The notes under the pieces were generated by a model. That model was not told the DNA's origin. It saw only the letters and a program-made list of their open reading frames with translations, and ran no database searches. Position numbers and translations under genes: made by a program. DNA of 64,000 bases from Clarkia xantiana subsp. parviflora (Eukaryota > Streptophyta > Magnoliopsida > Myrtales > Onagraceae). The stretch covers positions 6,618,298 through 6,682,297 of the forward strand of contig JAPTYO010000011.1 of the NCBI GenBank assembly GCA_036873135.1. The letters are read 5' to 3'. Below, piece after piece: positions 9,801 through 29,086 of this stretch. Each line of letters starts with the position of its first letter. Position 1 is the first letter of the stretch.

Positions 9801-10975
9801 GACTGACACCACAAAGGCACAGACCGAATTTGTGAATAATATATGCACCTAAATATGTGCGGATATGTGCGGGTAATCTGTGTGTTGGGTTTTACCCGCC
9901 TCATTGCCTTCCCTAGTTGTGACTTGTAAAGATGATGCAACATCTCTATGCATTTAGTTTTTTATTTATTTTATTTTAAATATATAAGAGCCCTTTACCT
10001 ATTAAATCGCGGCAATCAGATGAAATCCGAAAGAGATTGAAGAGTATTGTATAACAGAATGATATAAAGTCCGACACAACAGTTCCGAACAGTTCCGACC
10101 GTGAGGACAGTGAATATGCCCTCAAAAGGTGAAATAATTACGAAGACTACCACAGTGAGTAAAGTCGGAATAACTCGGAATGCTATGTCGGAACCTATAT
10201 CAATACTCATTGTATAATTGGAAAATTGCTTATATTAATCAATATATACTACAAATTTATATAATTTATATTATAAACTATTTTCTGAAAAATAAGAACT
10301 CAACTGTAATTTAAGTCAATTTTTTGATTGTTAGATTAATTATTAGTCTATATAATAAGCATAAATTAAATCTAAAATATGAGAAATCTACTTGAATTAA
10401 ATTCGACTATAATTTAGTTAAACTCAATTAACACTTATTATTATGGTGCACATACTTTCTAACTTTTTTTTAATATACTTTTGTCTTTATACTTTTTCTA
10501 TTTTTATTCTTATCCCCCAACTCATAAAAATGATTTTATTTTGGTGATTGCCGAATCCAACCATATGTATTGCTCTTATTAACAGGATTTAAAGCAATTG
10601 ATGAGTTTTATCAATCTTTCTAATTTACTATATACTTTGCTCTATTATGTTTATTTCAAATAATGAGACTTTTTATTATTTTTCATTTCATTGTGCTTTT
10701 TATTTAATTTAATTTACTTTATATTTTATTTTAGTAGACAGTGGGGTAACTCTAGATTTAGAAAAATTTATCAAGTTGCCACAATTAAAAATCAATTAGA
10801 AAAGTTGAGGAAATTATGAGTAAATTAATTATTATTTTTCAAAAATACCTCATTAATGGAATCCTAGTATAATTATAAAGCTTACCCGAAACTTATAAAT
10901 TAAAATGGACAGAAAAAAAGTTTATAAGCAATACAATAATTTATACTTTACTATATTAAGTGGAAGCAACCAATA
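9801..10975. other. Intergenic, no gene seen
   Basis: Very AT-rich. The 64-residue open frame at 10016-10210 (minus) is hydrophobic but has no family features, and I treat it as chance. Confidence 0.4.
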
Positions 10976-10976
10976 G

Positions 10977-11170
10977 TAGTTGTGGTCTAGTAGTTGGGAG
11001 CGCTCGCTTATATACGGTTTGGATTTAGGGTCATGAATACTAAGTAGTTGAGAACTAGTGTTTAACGGGCTGACCTTTGGACTATACTAGATTGTTGGTG
11101 GAGCTACGTTAACGGGACTAGTGCATGTGAATATTACGTAGTTTGGGATAAGTTTAATTTAAGGTAGTCA
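10977..11170 (+). mobile_element. Possible tRNA-derived SINE
   Basis: TGTGGTCTAGTAGTTGGGAG followed by CGCTCGCTTATA resembles the A-box region of plant tRNA-derived SINEs. GGATTTAGGGTCATGAATAC, about 30 nt downstream, is a weak B-box match. The tail is not a clear poly(A) or poly(T). The call rests on the tRNA-like start only. Confidence 0.35.
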
Positions 11171-11428
11171 TTGCTAGCACATACATTTTATTTTCTGCCA
11201 AAAAATGGAAGCAAGGATAGAGAGAATCGCGAACAAACAAGAAGGTCGAAGAAGAAGCAACGTCGGAAAGGAAAGGAATAAGCAATACGATAAACCCTAC
11301 TACCAACAGTTGTAATTTAAATATATGACAAATGAGAGTCCAAACATAATATAGCGGGATTGATGTTTAAAAAAAATAGACAACATCGGGTTTGTAATTG
11401 TATGGGTTTTTCTTTTTCGGGTTCAGAA

Positions 11429-11482
11429 AGAACCGGCCGGTTCTGGTGGTTTTGAGTCTTTTGACTTGACCAACTAACTAAC
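11429..11482 (+). promoter_or_regulatory. Candidate promoter motifs of the chorismate mutase gene: palindrome, W-boxes, AC-element
   Basis: A perfect 16-bp palindrome AGAACCGGCCGGTTCT lies at 11429-11444 and resembles the AACCGG-rich hAT ends. Next come two W-box cores in TTGACTTGACC (11461-11471) and an AC-element-like ACCAACTAACTAAC (about 11470-11483). W-boxes bind WRKY factors. AC elements bind R2R3-MYB factors of phenylpropanoid genes. The site is about 300 bp upstream of the start codon. Their use here is inference. Confidence 0.35.
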
Positions 11483-11775
11483 TTTTCCTAAGCTAAGCAG
11501 ACTTGACCGGAAAGAAAGAGTAGAAGAATGTACAACAAGTCGTGGACTTATTTTTTTATTATTATTACTGTTGATCAGAATTCTTTTCTTCTAAGCGAAG
11601 AATTTTATATCCAACGCGTCCTTCACATTATTGCCCCCAAACAAACAAGAAATCAACGTCAACATTTCCGATCAATTCTTTGTGGTGGTTAGACTGCAGC
11701 ATTCATTCTGCAGAATTCCAGATTCTCTATCTTTTTTGCTTGATTTTCAGCTATTTGTTCATAATAATTCGCAGC

Positions 11776-13175
11776 ATGGCGAAATCAGCCAATGCAATGA
11801 CTCTCGAGACAGTGAGAGAGTCATTAATCACACAAGAAGATACAATCATATTCAGCCTTCTTGATAGAGCTAATCTTCCAGTTAACTCTATTATGTATGA
11901 TGAAGATGCTGCTCTTATTCCTGGATATACTACTTCCTTGCTTCACTACATTATCATCCAAACTGAAACCCTTCAAGCCAAGGTAAGCTAACCTGTCACA
12001 GTTTGAAAAAAAAAATGACATCAATTGTTCATACATTATGACATTGTCTGTGAATCTAAGTAGTGTGGCAGATACGAAAACCCTGAAGAAAATCCGTTCT
12101 TCCCCGATAGTCTGCCATCATCTTTGGTGCCATCTCAGAACTATCCAATGGTGATTTTGATTCTAACCCTACCATATGTTGCAATTTTCAAATGTATACC
12201 AAACTGGGATTGACAAAAACAACAATATCTTAATGGTTTTTTTTTTACAGATTCTGCATCCTGCTGCTTCAACGGTTAATGTAAATACATCAATTTTGGA
12301 GTTCTATTGCAAGGAATTGATTCCACTAATTGCTGCTTCTGGGGATGATGGCAAGTATGCATCAACAGCTTCTGCTGATTTGAGCTGTTTACAGGTAAGA
12401 TATTTTGTCAATTTCTCTTGTGGTGAAGTTTTATACATATTCATCATTCAGATGAAAAAAAATCGGGTATTCTTGGACGGTTGCAGGCTCTTTCCAGAAG
12501 AATACACTACGGGAAGTTTGTGGCTGAGATGAAGTTTAGAGATGCCCCTCAAGATTACGAGCCAGCAATCCTTGCTAAGGTATATATGCATGCAGTTGTT
12601 TGAAATATATATATGTTTCAAGAATTTGATACTTAAATTCAGGAGTATAATCTTTCAGATGCCTGAGCTTTTTTTTTTTTTTGACAAACTAATATCTGAT
12701 TATCATTTTTTATGCAAACTAGTATGTGACTATAGTCCAAAGCTAGTGTTAGAAAACCGAGTTTGGGCATGGTTGGAACGGCTAAAAGAGTCTAGGAGTG
12801 ATTTTGAAGGAAAAGTTCACAGCAAAATTTTGTCCCAAAGGAACTTTGTGAAACCTTACGTTAAGGGGATAGTAAAATGAGCCCTATAGTTAGTTAAGAG
12901 AGTAATTGGGAATTTTCTTTATTTTTATACCATATTGTTTTCAGGACAGAGATGCGTTGATGAAATTACTTACATTTAAGGAAGTGGAAGAAATGGTGAA
13001 GAAAAGGGTGGAGAAGAAGGCAGCAGTGTTCGGGCAGCAAATCACTGTCAACGGAACCGACACCGAGGGGAAGCCAAAGATCGAACCGGCGGTTGCTTCT
13101 CATCTTTATGACAAATGGGTTATGCCTTTAACCAAGCTTGTAGAAGTTGAGTATCTCCTGCGCCGCCTCGACTGA
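11776..13175 (+). CDS. CM2: Chorismate mutase, cytosolic (CM2-type)
   Basis: Five exons (11776-11982, 12064-12150, 12251-12394, 12487-12579, 12945-13175), all in phase 0, give 253 residues. The enzyme converts chorismate to prephenate, the first step towards phenylalanine and tyrosine. It is an all-helical AroQ-type mutase. Hallmarks are the start helix [32 protein letters not shown], a GDDG(K)Y segment, [39 protein letters not shown] and the C-terminal [15 protein letters not shown]. The ATG is followed almost directly by the conserved domain, with no room for a plastid transit peptide. This indicates the cytosolic isoform, which in studied plants lacks the allosteric regulation of plastid CM1. 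The neighbour ARMC7 is convergent. Confidence 0.95.
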
Positions 13176-13531
13176 GAAATATAACATCAACCCTATTTGT
13201 GTGGAAATGAACAATATTCATATACCCTAAACTGAATGATAAGTGTAATTTGCATAATTTCGAATAATATAAAAAGTTGATCACTCGCCGAAAGTATTAT
13301 ATTTGGTCATTTACTAAAATGACAGACAAGGATGGATTGTGAGTATCTAACATATGTTAACTAAATCTTTTGCATGAGACTGTTTTGCACTTGTATGGTC
13401 TCAAAAGGCTTAACTGTCTAATAGTTTAGTTGTCCGCTTTTTGTTTCATTGCCTATACTAGTGAATTCTACGGACTAACTGAACAAAGGCGAATAGCAGC
13501 GTGCAATTTGCGTAATGTAAAAGTACCTGAT
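13176..13531. other. Short convergent intergenic space
   Basis: 356 bp lie between the stop codons of chorismate mutase (plus) and the ARMC7-like gene (minus). This must hold both 3' UTRs and poly(A) sites. Nothing else is visible. Confidence 0.6.
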
Positions 13532-15322
13532 CTATGGAGTGGCGGTAGATACATGCTTCTCCAATAATGCATTAGCGAGATTGCTGAGACTTGTGCTAAC
13601 TTCTCCAGCATTGCCATACCTTCTGATAAGGTCTACCACCTCAGGTTTGAGAATTTCTTCTTTATTAGATGCATTGCAGAGGTAATAAAGTGCCCCAAGT
13701 GCATAATTCACCTACCAACCACATTTCAATGTTGGATAATTAGAAAAGGATATTTAATCGTATGAGTTTCTCTTGCTAATAATGTCGAATGCTTTCTGCT
13801 AACCGTGTTTGTGACGGGGCTTGACAAACACTGGATCACGAGAGGGATCCCTCCACACTGAGAAATAACTAATGTATTTGCCGGATCTGCAGATTGACAT
13901 CCATTGTAAGAAATAAGGTCTGCCCCTTTTTATACAGGAACAAACGAGAGTTAATCAAGAACCGTGAAAAGCTCAATAATTCATCACCTGCACAGGAATT
14001 ACAGATTCCTCCAATTCCAAATTCTACGATCTTCTCATTCGGTTCTGTTATGCAGTCCAGAAAGAGTTCCAACACATTAAGCTGTGGAAAGAGAAATGTT
14101 CATTTTACAAACAATACAGAAGGAAATTTTGGAACCTACAGATAAAGTGAAGACTCTTAACCTGGCGTAAGAAGGTGTAGTTGAATGGATCATATGCAAA
14201 GTTGGCTAAGTGTGCAACAATTTTTTCTTTCACCTCTGCGAAAGTAAAACCAACCAATGATTAGAAAGAAACTTCAGAAAATCTGCAATAATTTTTACGA
14301 ACATAATGGACCCATTTACAGATTCCTTTAGCATATTGCTGTGCATAATTAAGTAAATAAAAATCACGTAAAAGAGGTAGATGGTAAAATAAAAAGATTT
14401 TGATCTTTAGAGTGCTAGGAAAAAAAACCTGAATTAAAAGAGGCCCTTTACAGGAGATAAGTTTCAATTTCTTCATGGTATATATGTGGTGTTACTTTTT
14501 TCCTTCATAAATAACAATAATATCATCAAGAACTCGCTGTAAAGTTCTCCACTGGATGAGAGACAGATGAAAGCTGAATTTGTGCTTAACATTATTTGAA
14601 GTACAGAAATAGCAATGAAAACATGAGATATGAATCAATGGGGCAGTATTCACCTTCATCTGTAGCAGTCTGGAACTGAGTTACCAACTCCTGAGATAGA
14701 AACAAAAAACCGAAAGAAAATGAACATCAATATATATAAGTGAAAGCCGTAGTCCAGCTCTGTGGCTCCGATCTGGGGCCACAGAGCTCCGATCAGAGCC
14801 ACCGAGCTCCGATCGAAGCTTTGTGGCTCCGATTTGGGCCCAATTGGAGCTACCGGCCCCGATTGGCCCAATCGGGACCGTGGTTGTGGTCGCCGGAGTT
14901 GTGTGATGGTCGTCGGAGTCGGGTTGTGGTCGCCGGAGTTGGGTGGCGGTCGCCAGAGCTGTGAGTGGTGGTCGTCGGAGTTGGGTGGTGGCCTTAAGGG
15001 CATTTTCGTCTTTTCATTCAAACATGTGAGATGCAAGAAGGGTATTTTTGGAATTTTATTTTATTTCTGGTCACATGCCATGCACATGACCAACTTCCGT
15101 CAGTTTTAACGGAAAAAACTAACAGAGACCCTATTATCTACGAGTCAAAACTTCTGTTATCACCATTTCAATCTTCAGACCTCTCCCAGGTTATTGACCC
15201 AAAGGAAAAGATGAGAAAAGTAGGATCAAACATAAGGAAGGATCATCAACCTGGAGGTATTGCAACCGTGGAGTTCCATATTTCCCAGTTCGCTGCTCTT
15301 GCCTCTGATTATTGGTGAACAT
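13532..15322 (-). CDS. Armadillo repeat-containing protein 7-like
   Basis: Six coding exons (15322-15251, 14690-14654, 14235-14162, 14081-13988, 13886-13804, 13711-13532) give 179 residues. The start [20 protein letters not shown], the middle [40 protein letters not shown] and the end [13 protein letters not shown] match the small armadillo protein ARMC7 found from plants to animals. Helical ARM repeats cover most of the chain. The plant function is not known to me; the human relative has been linked to the splicing machinery. A 5' UTR intron seems to lie upstream. Intron 1 carries a repeat-rich insertion (14745-15125), with splice sites intact. Confidence 0.9.
14745..15125. mobile_element. 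MITE remnant with GC-rich minisatellite in ARMC7 intron 1
   Basis: A run of CTCCGATC...GGGCCA repeats (14760-14870) is followed by GTCGCCGGAGTT/GTCGTCGGAGTT units (14890-14985). Then comes GGGCATTTTCGTCTTTTCA and TTTTAACGGAAAAAACTAAC. The last parts are shared with the MITE at 36225-36802 (CCGTTAAAACTAACG, GAAAATGCCCTTAA) and with the CCGGC arrays in the 452 and 60340 elements. The ends are eroded and no TSD was read. Confidence 0.55.
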
Positions 15323-15323
15323 G

Positions 15324-16110
15324 CCTGAACAGAAATGTTTGACAAAATAAGCAAAAGAAAAGTTGCGAGATGCTTCCTTACAATTGATATCTTCTTAGAC
15401 CACTTCAAAAATGATTCCTTACTTTCATTTACATCATTACATATCCAAAGATCGCAGGACACGAGTGCAGTGAAGAATCGAAGTCTCTTCAGTATTAGTA
15501 GTATGAACATCATAATAATCCAACAGAACAAATCTAAATTAATACCGAAATGAAATCACTGGAACTCATTTCTTTTACCAAGAGAATCACACATTCCTGC
15601 CCGAAGCAAGTACAGATTGAAGAAAATTGGCCACAATTAGGGTTGATCAAGCACTTAACGAAATTACATTGTAAATTCTCCTCATTGGCACCAAGAAGAC
15701 ACACGTGACAATCTCAAATCATGAGCCTCTTTCTTCTATAAAAGAAGATGTGGAATCGAACTCGATTATGCTCCACTGTGGTTCTAATTTAGAGGAGAAT
15801 CAGTTAAAACATGAATCGAGGCCAAGAAGACAGACAACGAAGCATGATTCCTAATAGCAAAAAGTAAACGACAGTTCCTCCGAATATTTAACAGCAAGAA
15901 GCAAGCAGTAGTATACTAGGAAAATCTAAAAATTGTGTAGAGATCATTATTTCTTCGGACCAGACAGAGAACACACACAAACCTGTATCGGTTGGCCAAA
16001 CTTGGAGCAATGGCTAGCAAATCAGATAGTGCAAGCTGCAGCGCCTTAATAATCCCTACAAATTTCTGAATGCCAATTGAAATGAAAGCGGTTGTGGAGC
16101 TGCAAGTGAG
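15324..16110 (-). promoter_or_regulatory. 5' UTR intron and leader exon of the ARMC7-like gene
   Basis: Just before the start codon the minus strand reads TTTCTGTTCAG|GCATG, a strong acceptor. Upstream, GATACAG|GTTTGTG at 15983/15982 is a good donor. The implied non-coding leader exon runs from 15983 to roughly 16110 and the intron from 15982 to 15325. The transcription start is not defined from sequence. Confidence 0.45.
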
Positions 16111-17000
16111 AAGTGAGAGAATGCTAATCGAGACTATGTTTTGATTCGCTGACGTGTTGCCCCTTCAACCAATCAAATCTTCACGTGGTGAATCTATACA
16201 AGAATTTCTCGTTTTGATTCTGACTCACATGGTGATCACCGTACGCCTAGTCATGAATCATGATTAATGGCGCGTCAGAACCGAAAGAAGTCGACCCTTT
16301 GTTCATCAAGGCTAAGTATTTAGGTGTTTATGGACTCTCATTTCCAGCTTCTCGGCCCAACCAGCTAAACTGGCCCGACAAGTGTATATTTCGGCCGAGT
16401 CAAGTTATAGCCAATGCTTATATATGATATGAAATAATAAATATAGAAACCCTAATTTTATCTTAGTATGTTACCTTGGATAATTGGCAGTCTCAAAGAA
16501 CGGCGGCGCACAATTGGAAGAAGAGAGGAATTAGCAGTCTCCGGCGTCCCTGTTTCTAAGATTTGAGACTGCGAAGAGAGAAGAAGAGAAACGAGAGTCG
16601 CGTTTAGAAGAATCAGATCAGAGAGGTGGGATTCACTAGGTCTTTAATGCAAACCAGTTCATAAAAAAAAAAAAAAAAAAAGGTTCAGATACAGTTCTTA
16701 ATGAACTGGTTTACTTGAGAACCGGTCAGCACCGAACCGGTTCGAACAGTTCAGTTCCAGGCCAGTCCGCTTGGACCGGTTTTTTTGCCTTTTGTCACTT
16801 CAACAAGAGCCTTGCCTTGCTTGACCTATTCATTGAATATGCATTGTAAAACTAACTCAGAAGTAACCTGCTCATAAACACAACCTCTCTGTTTACACGG
16901 CTTGTTCTGATTGCTTGATAATACACCGTACTCATATCCTCTATTTATTAGTATCATGTGTTCCTTAGTAATTTGGGGATTCCGCACGTTGCGGATAGAA
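16111..17000. other. Intergenic between ARMC7 and UGPase, with an AACCGG repeat remnant
   Basis: This holds the ARMC7 promoter on its left side and the UGPase 3' flank on its right. A poly(A) run lies at about 16662-16681. A stretch at 16690-16785 contains GAACCGGTCAGCACCGAACC and CTTGGACCGGTTTTTTTG, similar to the AACCGG-rich hAT ends at 885-1712 but without clear termini. Confidence 0.4.
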
Positions 17001-17406
17001 AACACAGCAACAAACATATACATATCCTCTACCTCTTCCTGATGATGTATATGTATTGTTGTGGCAAGTTTGGTTAGAAAGCACACAGCTTCAAATACGT
17101 TAACACAGGGGATGCAGATTTCAACATCAACAAAAAAGTTCAGACCCTTATTAAGGAGTTATGTTTCTCCCCCCTTGACCAAAAGCTTAAGCAACGGGCA
17201 AGAGAAGATATATAATAACATCCCAACAAAACAGATTGAACTAGCCGCCTATACTTTGACTCCACACAATCTAGAAGTGTTGCCATATCATAACTGACCA
17301 ACACTTCCATTATTCTCCTACAAGGACCGACAATCAAAATGATTCTTCCCCCCCGGAAAGCAAAACGCTGACCAGACCATGGTTCATACGCAGGTTCCCA
17401 TCCAGT

Positions 17407-24206
<6,800 letters not shown>

Positions 24207-25870
24207 TGTCGCGATTGAGCAAAGCAGAGGGGTAGAGGGAGGTGAAGAGAAGGAGAAATGTAGTGTCAGGAGAGACTGAGATGGTTATTAAATTATGTAT
24301 GGAATGGAATGTTAGATGAGGGATCCGCTTTCAATGGGAGCTGTTACTGGCGTAGTGAGGAAGCAACAAGTGGCGCACACAGAGAGCATATTCCATAAGA
24401 TGTGGTTGTATCGTGTGGACCTTAAAAGATAAAAGGTGTTACTTTTGCGCCTAACGGTGAGATAAAAGCAGAATATCTTCGAACTTTTAAGGTGCGTTGC
24501 GTTTCGTATCCGAAAACTAACATTGGAGTTCTCAGTTGGTAAAACGAGTTGTCGAGCTCGAATCATTCCAACGGACACTGTCTTGAGGGGATAAGTTTTC
24601 GAACCGAAATTCCGAAATCATCATCTTATAGGTTGGATTTCTGTATGACGGGGTTATGGGAAAAATGTTGCATCTCCCTTAGAGAAAGGCCAACTCGTGA
24701 CATAAAATAGTCTAAATCGGAAATTTCTATACTATCTTGAGGTGTATAGCGGAAGTCATCGGTATCTCCAATTCGTGAACTTAACTGATACAAAGCTACA
24801 TAATAGTACCCATTTTTTTCGATTAGGCAGTTCGATTTATGATTTCTTATGTATGGACATTGATATGATCATTCTTATAGCAGCACCTAATGATGGCGGA
24901 GCTTTCAACTTAATAGCAAGGTTCAAACGAGAAAAGGCTTATGGTGGTTAACTGAACACCCAAAGATGAGGATGGGCGTAGTAAACGACGAAATGCTACA
25001 CTCTATACTCCTTACACGCTCTACCATTGAAGTTATTTATTGGTTGAGGTCGTCAACTTGATCCAACTAGTTAGGGTGTGGTGTTTGCTACTTGCTCTCT
25101 TTGATTTAAACCAAAGGAACATAGTAACTCGACTACATATTAAGCTTCGTAAATTGTATCGTCTGCTGACATTCGACTTGACTCTAACATCAGATAACTC
25201 AGCAGCATAAGTCGTCTAGAACAGAGCTGATAAATCCTTTATAGGTTCCTATAATGAATTAGCTTGATCCAAAGATATATCAAAACTCATGTTCTAAGAG
25301 TTTTAATGGCTTGAAAATTAGGTTTAAAGATCAATTGTCCGGTTCACCTTCGGCTCCTACACGGCTTTCTAGTAATACTAAAGGTATGCGTAGATGTCCA
25401 ATAATTAAGCGATGGTGGAGGAATTCTAATCAATTGAAAGAGTGATGATTGATTCAACCTCTAATCAACTTAACTAGTAATTTATTCAATGTTCGAAACT
25501 AACACCTAGCAGTTCGATGATTAACCCTAATAAATAATTTAAGACGTAGTGTACTAGATACATAAGTTTGACAAACAGCTAACTTTTGACAAATTTTGTA
25601 TACAATAGAGATATTTTGATCTAGCAGAGTGGGTCAGTGTTAATTTCAGACTTGGGCCGGACATCACATATCCTAGCAGATTTTGTACTCGAAATTTAAA
25701 TGCACTTAACTTTATGTGTACATTGATTGGTCCAACCATTTATGATGGATTGAATTTTAAGGGGGACGCGGAATTACAACGTAGGCCCACCATGGCGGAC
25801 GCATATCGACTGGCAAAACCTTACAACGAAATCTCATAGAAACAAATTTAACTTTCGTATGAACAAATTT
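24207..25870. other. UGPase 5' flank and intergenic DNA, no gene seen
   Basis: The first roughly 100 bp must hold the UGPase leader. From about 24400 to 25860 I see only short open frames on both strands without family features. Base composition here is a little more balanced than in the AT-rich desert to the right. Confidence 0.4.
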
Positions 25871-27715
25871 AACTTTCAATAGCAGTGCCTAATGCATGTT
25901 GTAAATTTATTATTGTAGAGAGTGTTTAGTGTCATTTACCGTTGATCTCTACTGGTATTGATTAAGTAAGCACTTGCATTTCCAATAGGAGTGCCTTGTT
26001 CCAAAATGGGAGTGCCTAGTTCTAATTTTTGCCACTGGACGCTGACTAAGCGCCACTAGGCGTGACTATGATTACTAATATTACAGTTTTGCCATTATTG
26101 AGTGAATAGTGAAGTGGGACAGTGCCTACTAGTAGGAACTCCCAAGTTACTGTTCATGTCGGTGCCAACTTTTTAATATTATTTTATTCGATTGTTTTGC
26201 TCATCTCTTTGATTGTATATATATCTGTTACGCTAACTTTGATTGTATTTTATATCTGTTTTACCAAAATTACCACTTTTTAAATTTGAATCAATTTCAG
26301 AATTTCCATATCTAATTTGTTTATATGTTACCATGTTGAATAACCGTTAATTCTAAATTTTGAAATAGTATAACATTTCATATTATTAAATATGAAAAAT
26401 AATTTACTAAAAAATATTATATTATTTTAATGCATATATATTTTTATATAATTTACGTATTATATTATATTATTATATGAAAGAAATATATTTTTTACGA
26501 TAAATTATTATAAAAATTATACTTTTAGAATGAAGTATATAATATATTTTTAATTTACATATATTGGAAAATCATTAGCAAAAACACATGATTAATACAA
26601 TAATCGATTTACTAATATGATCTCATGGATGTACATAAAGGTGAATCTGTTGATGATGTTGAATTAAGATATGTCAATCAACGTATAACAGATATACACT
26701 GATTATGGTGAAATAATAGATTCTATGAATTTGATTGATCACTATTATTATATCAACAATTATACTTATCAATCATTATGCATGCCGCATGGGGACTGTA
26801 CTTAATAGTAATTTTACCTTAGTCAAGAAACGTATAATTATTGCAATAAATTGACAATAGAGAACAATAGATAGGTACGAACGGTCCTGCCCGAACCGGT
26901 TCCTAACCGGATTGGAACTAATTATTACAGTATGGTCCGGTCTGGATAATTTGAAATTAGCACTAAAAATCTGGACCGATTTTGTACTGGAACTGTAAAA
27001 ACAGTCTGGCTCGGTTCAAAACTGGTCCAACAAAACAGTATGACAACTTTAATATATTGTTTTTATATTTTTTGTAATGTAACTTTTAAATTATTGCAAT
27101 CATTATTTAAAAAAATTACGTGCTCATTATTATGTTATATTCATATTGTTTTTATCATTTTTAATTACCAAAAAAATCGTAATTTTAAAATAAAAAAATT
27201 ATAGTACGTAAATAATAGAACTATTACCCTAAAGACGTCGAGTTTCGAATTTCAGAATAACAACATACGTCGGTCAAAAGTGGAACCCAGATATTTGATT
27301 CACAATTGATAAACTTTGACTAATTCATAAAAATGTACATTTTTATTATAAAAAAAATCAATTACATTTTTATGATTTTGTATATATTTTCCCCATCTTT
27401 TTAATTAAAACAGTCTAACACTTGAATCTCATTATTTATTCATGTCCGTATTTAAAAAAAAAAAAATTGAATATATAATATATATAATTTATATGTAATG
27501 ACATATAATTTATATATAATGCAAAAATTATATTTGAATTATGAAATTATGTGAGTCCCAATAGAGAAGTGGAACTTGGTTTTCACTACTGGAGAGAGTT
27601 CCAATTTTACAGTGTCATTTACAGTAGCAGGTACTGTAGCAGTGCCACTTTGATGAGTTGGCAGTGACGTGGCTGCTGATGTGGAGGAACTAGACACTTA
27701 CTATTGGGAGTGCTC
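25871..27715. mobile_element. Non-autonomous element E1, left copy, inverted relative to 32162-34080
   Basis: This ~1.85 kb unit is the reverse complement of 32162-34080 over its whole length. Stretches are almost identical, such as CACGTCACTGCCAACTCATC and GTAAATGACACTGTAAAATT. The right terminus ACTATTGGGAGTGCTC is an inverted version of the left terminus of the other copy. The left end appears slightly eroded, reading CTTTCAATAGCAGTGCC without the final GAGCA. It contains an AACCGG-like block (26875-27050). There are no open frames of note, so it is non-autonomous. The superfamily is undecided. Confidence 0.7.
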
Positions 27716-29068
27716 TAAGAGCATCAACAATGGTAATATTACATAGTATTATTTAAATGTGAGTTTGTATATTTTTTATGTAAAGTGTATAAAAAACGTC
27801 TTATAATGGTTTTACATAGTATTTCTTAAAAGTAGGATCCACCTATTTTATATAACATATTCCTTAAATTTATGGAATACATTATGTATTACATAACTAG
27901 TTTTTAATTATAAATTAATTTATTTTATAATTAATGCTAATATTTTATGGGTGGTTGTTGAAAAATTTAATGATAAAATATATTTAAAGAATATAATTAA
28001 GTAAAACTATTGGATATCAAATATTATTTTTATGTGCTTTAATTTTACGTATTATTTAAAGTGTATATGAATGTCTATGTGGATATACATGGTTGCGGTT
28101 TCCCATGTTACTTGGATCAGATTAATGTTACTTAAATATGTTTGCGAATGATTGTCTTTTTAGAATTAAAGCTTAGTTACAGTAATTAGATATTTGAATG
28201 AAAAAACCTGTAATTTTGAGTGACCTCTTTCGTGCTGGGCAGGTAAGTTTTTGTTTACAAGTCTATAGGTGATTTTTTTATCTCTAATTACTTGATCCAA
28301 ATAGTGATTCGTCTTTCTTTAAAACAAAATAACAAAATACATTTAAGAAATTTTTAAGAAATTGTTTGAATTGATCAGTATTTTGTTAATTGACTTGTGA
28401 GTAAGGGTATGAAGTAATTAAAATGAGATATTAAAAATTAACAGATAAAGTGAATTGACTAATTGAGTATCAAAATGTTAAAATTATTATATTGTGTTTT
28501 AATTGTAATAGAACTCCCAAACTATTTTGGACATATTAAGTAGAGTCATTTTGGATCTATATGATTTTTATATAATATATATAAATAAAAGTATAATTAC
28601 TTATAATTTATTTCCTAATTAAGAATTATATTATACATAAAAATCAATGTTTTATTCAAATAATTACCTATAAAATATATATAAAAAATACATATTTAAA
28701 TCACTGACAGTATTAAAAAAAATAGAAAATGTTATTGTATTAATATTTTTATATACAAAATAATAAAGCTACATAATTAATCACTCGTAATAGACTTAAA
28801 CAAAATTTGCACGAGTATTATGAAATTGTCAAATATGTTCGATCAGGTCTTATTATAGTTGTCGAAATGTTGGTCTATCACAAAATTGGATAGTTTCGGT
28901 CTATCACGAAGTTGATTTAGGGTTTGTAATTACAAAATTCTCGGCCCGATTTAGAGGAGAGAAATATTGTCTACAAATCCAATTAATGGGAATGACAATA
29001 TTTGTCTTCACATCTCACCTCCACGTAAGTAAATGGCATGACAAATTTGTTCACTGGAAGTGCTCTTA
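27716..29068. mobile_element. Element E2, left copy
   Basis: It starts TAAGAGCATCAACAATGG directly after E1 and ends TTCACTGGAAGTGCTCTTA, so the ends are short inverted repeats. The right ~550 bp (28520-29068) is an inverted copy of 34131-34860, sharing TTTGCACGAGTATTATGA and ATGTTGGTCTATCAC-type sequence. The part at 28086-28500 recurs in direct orientation at 31030-31900. It is AT-rich and has no gene. Confidence 0.55.
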
Positions 29069-29086
29069 CAAGAGACTTGCGTTTGG

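Noticed and set aside
24312..25560. Possible organelle DNA insertion upstream of UGPase
   Set aside because: Composition is slightly different from flanks, but I could not recognise any plastid or mitochondrial gene.
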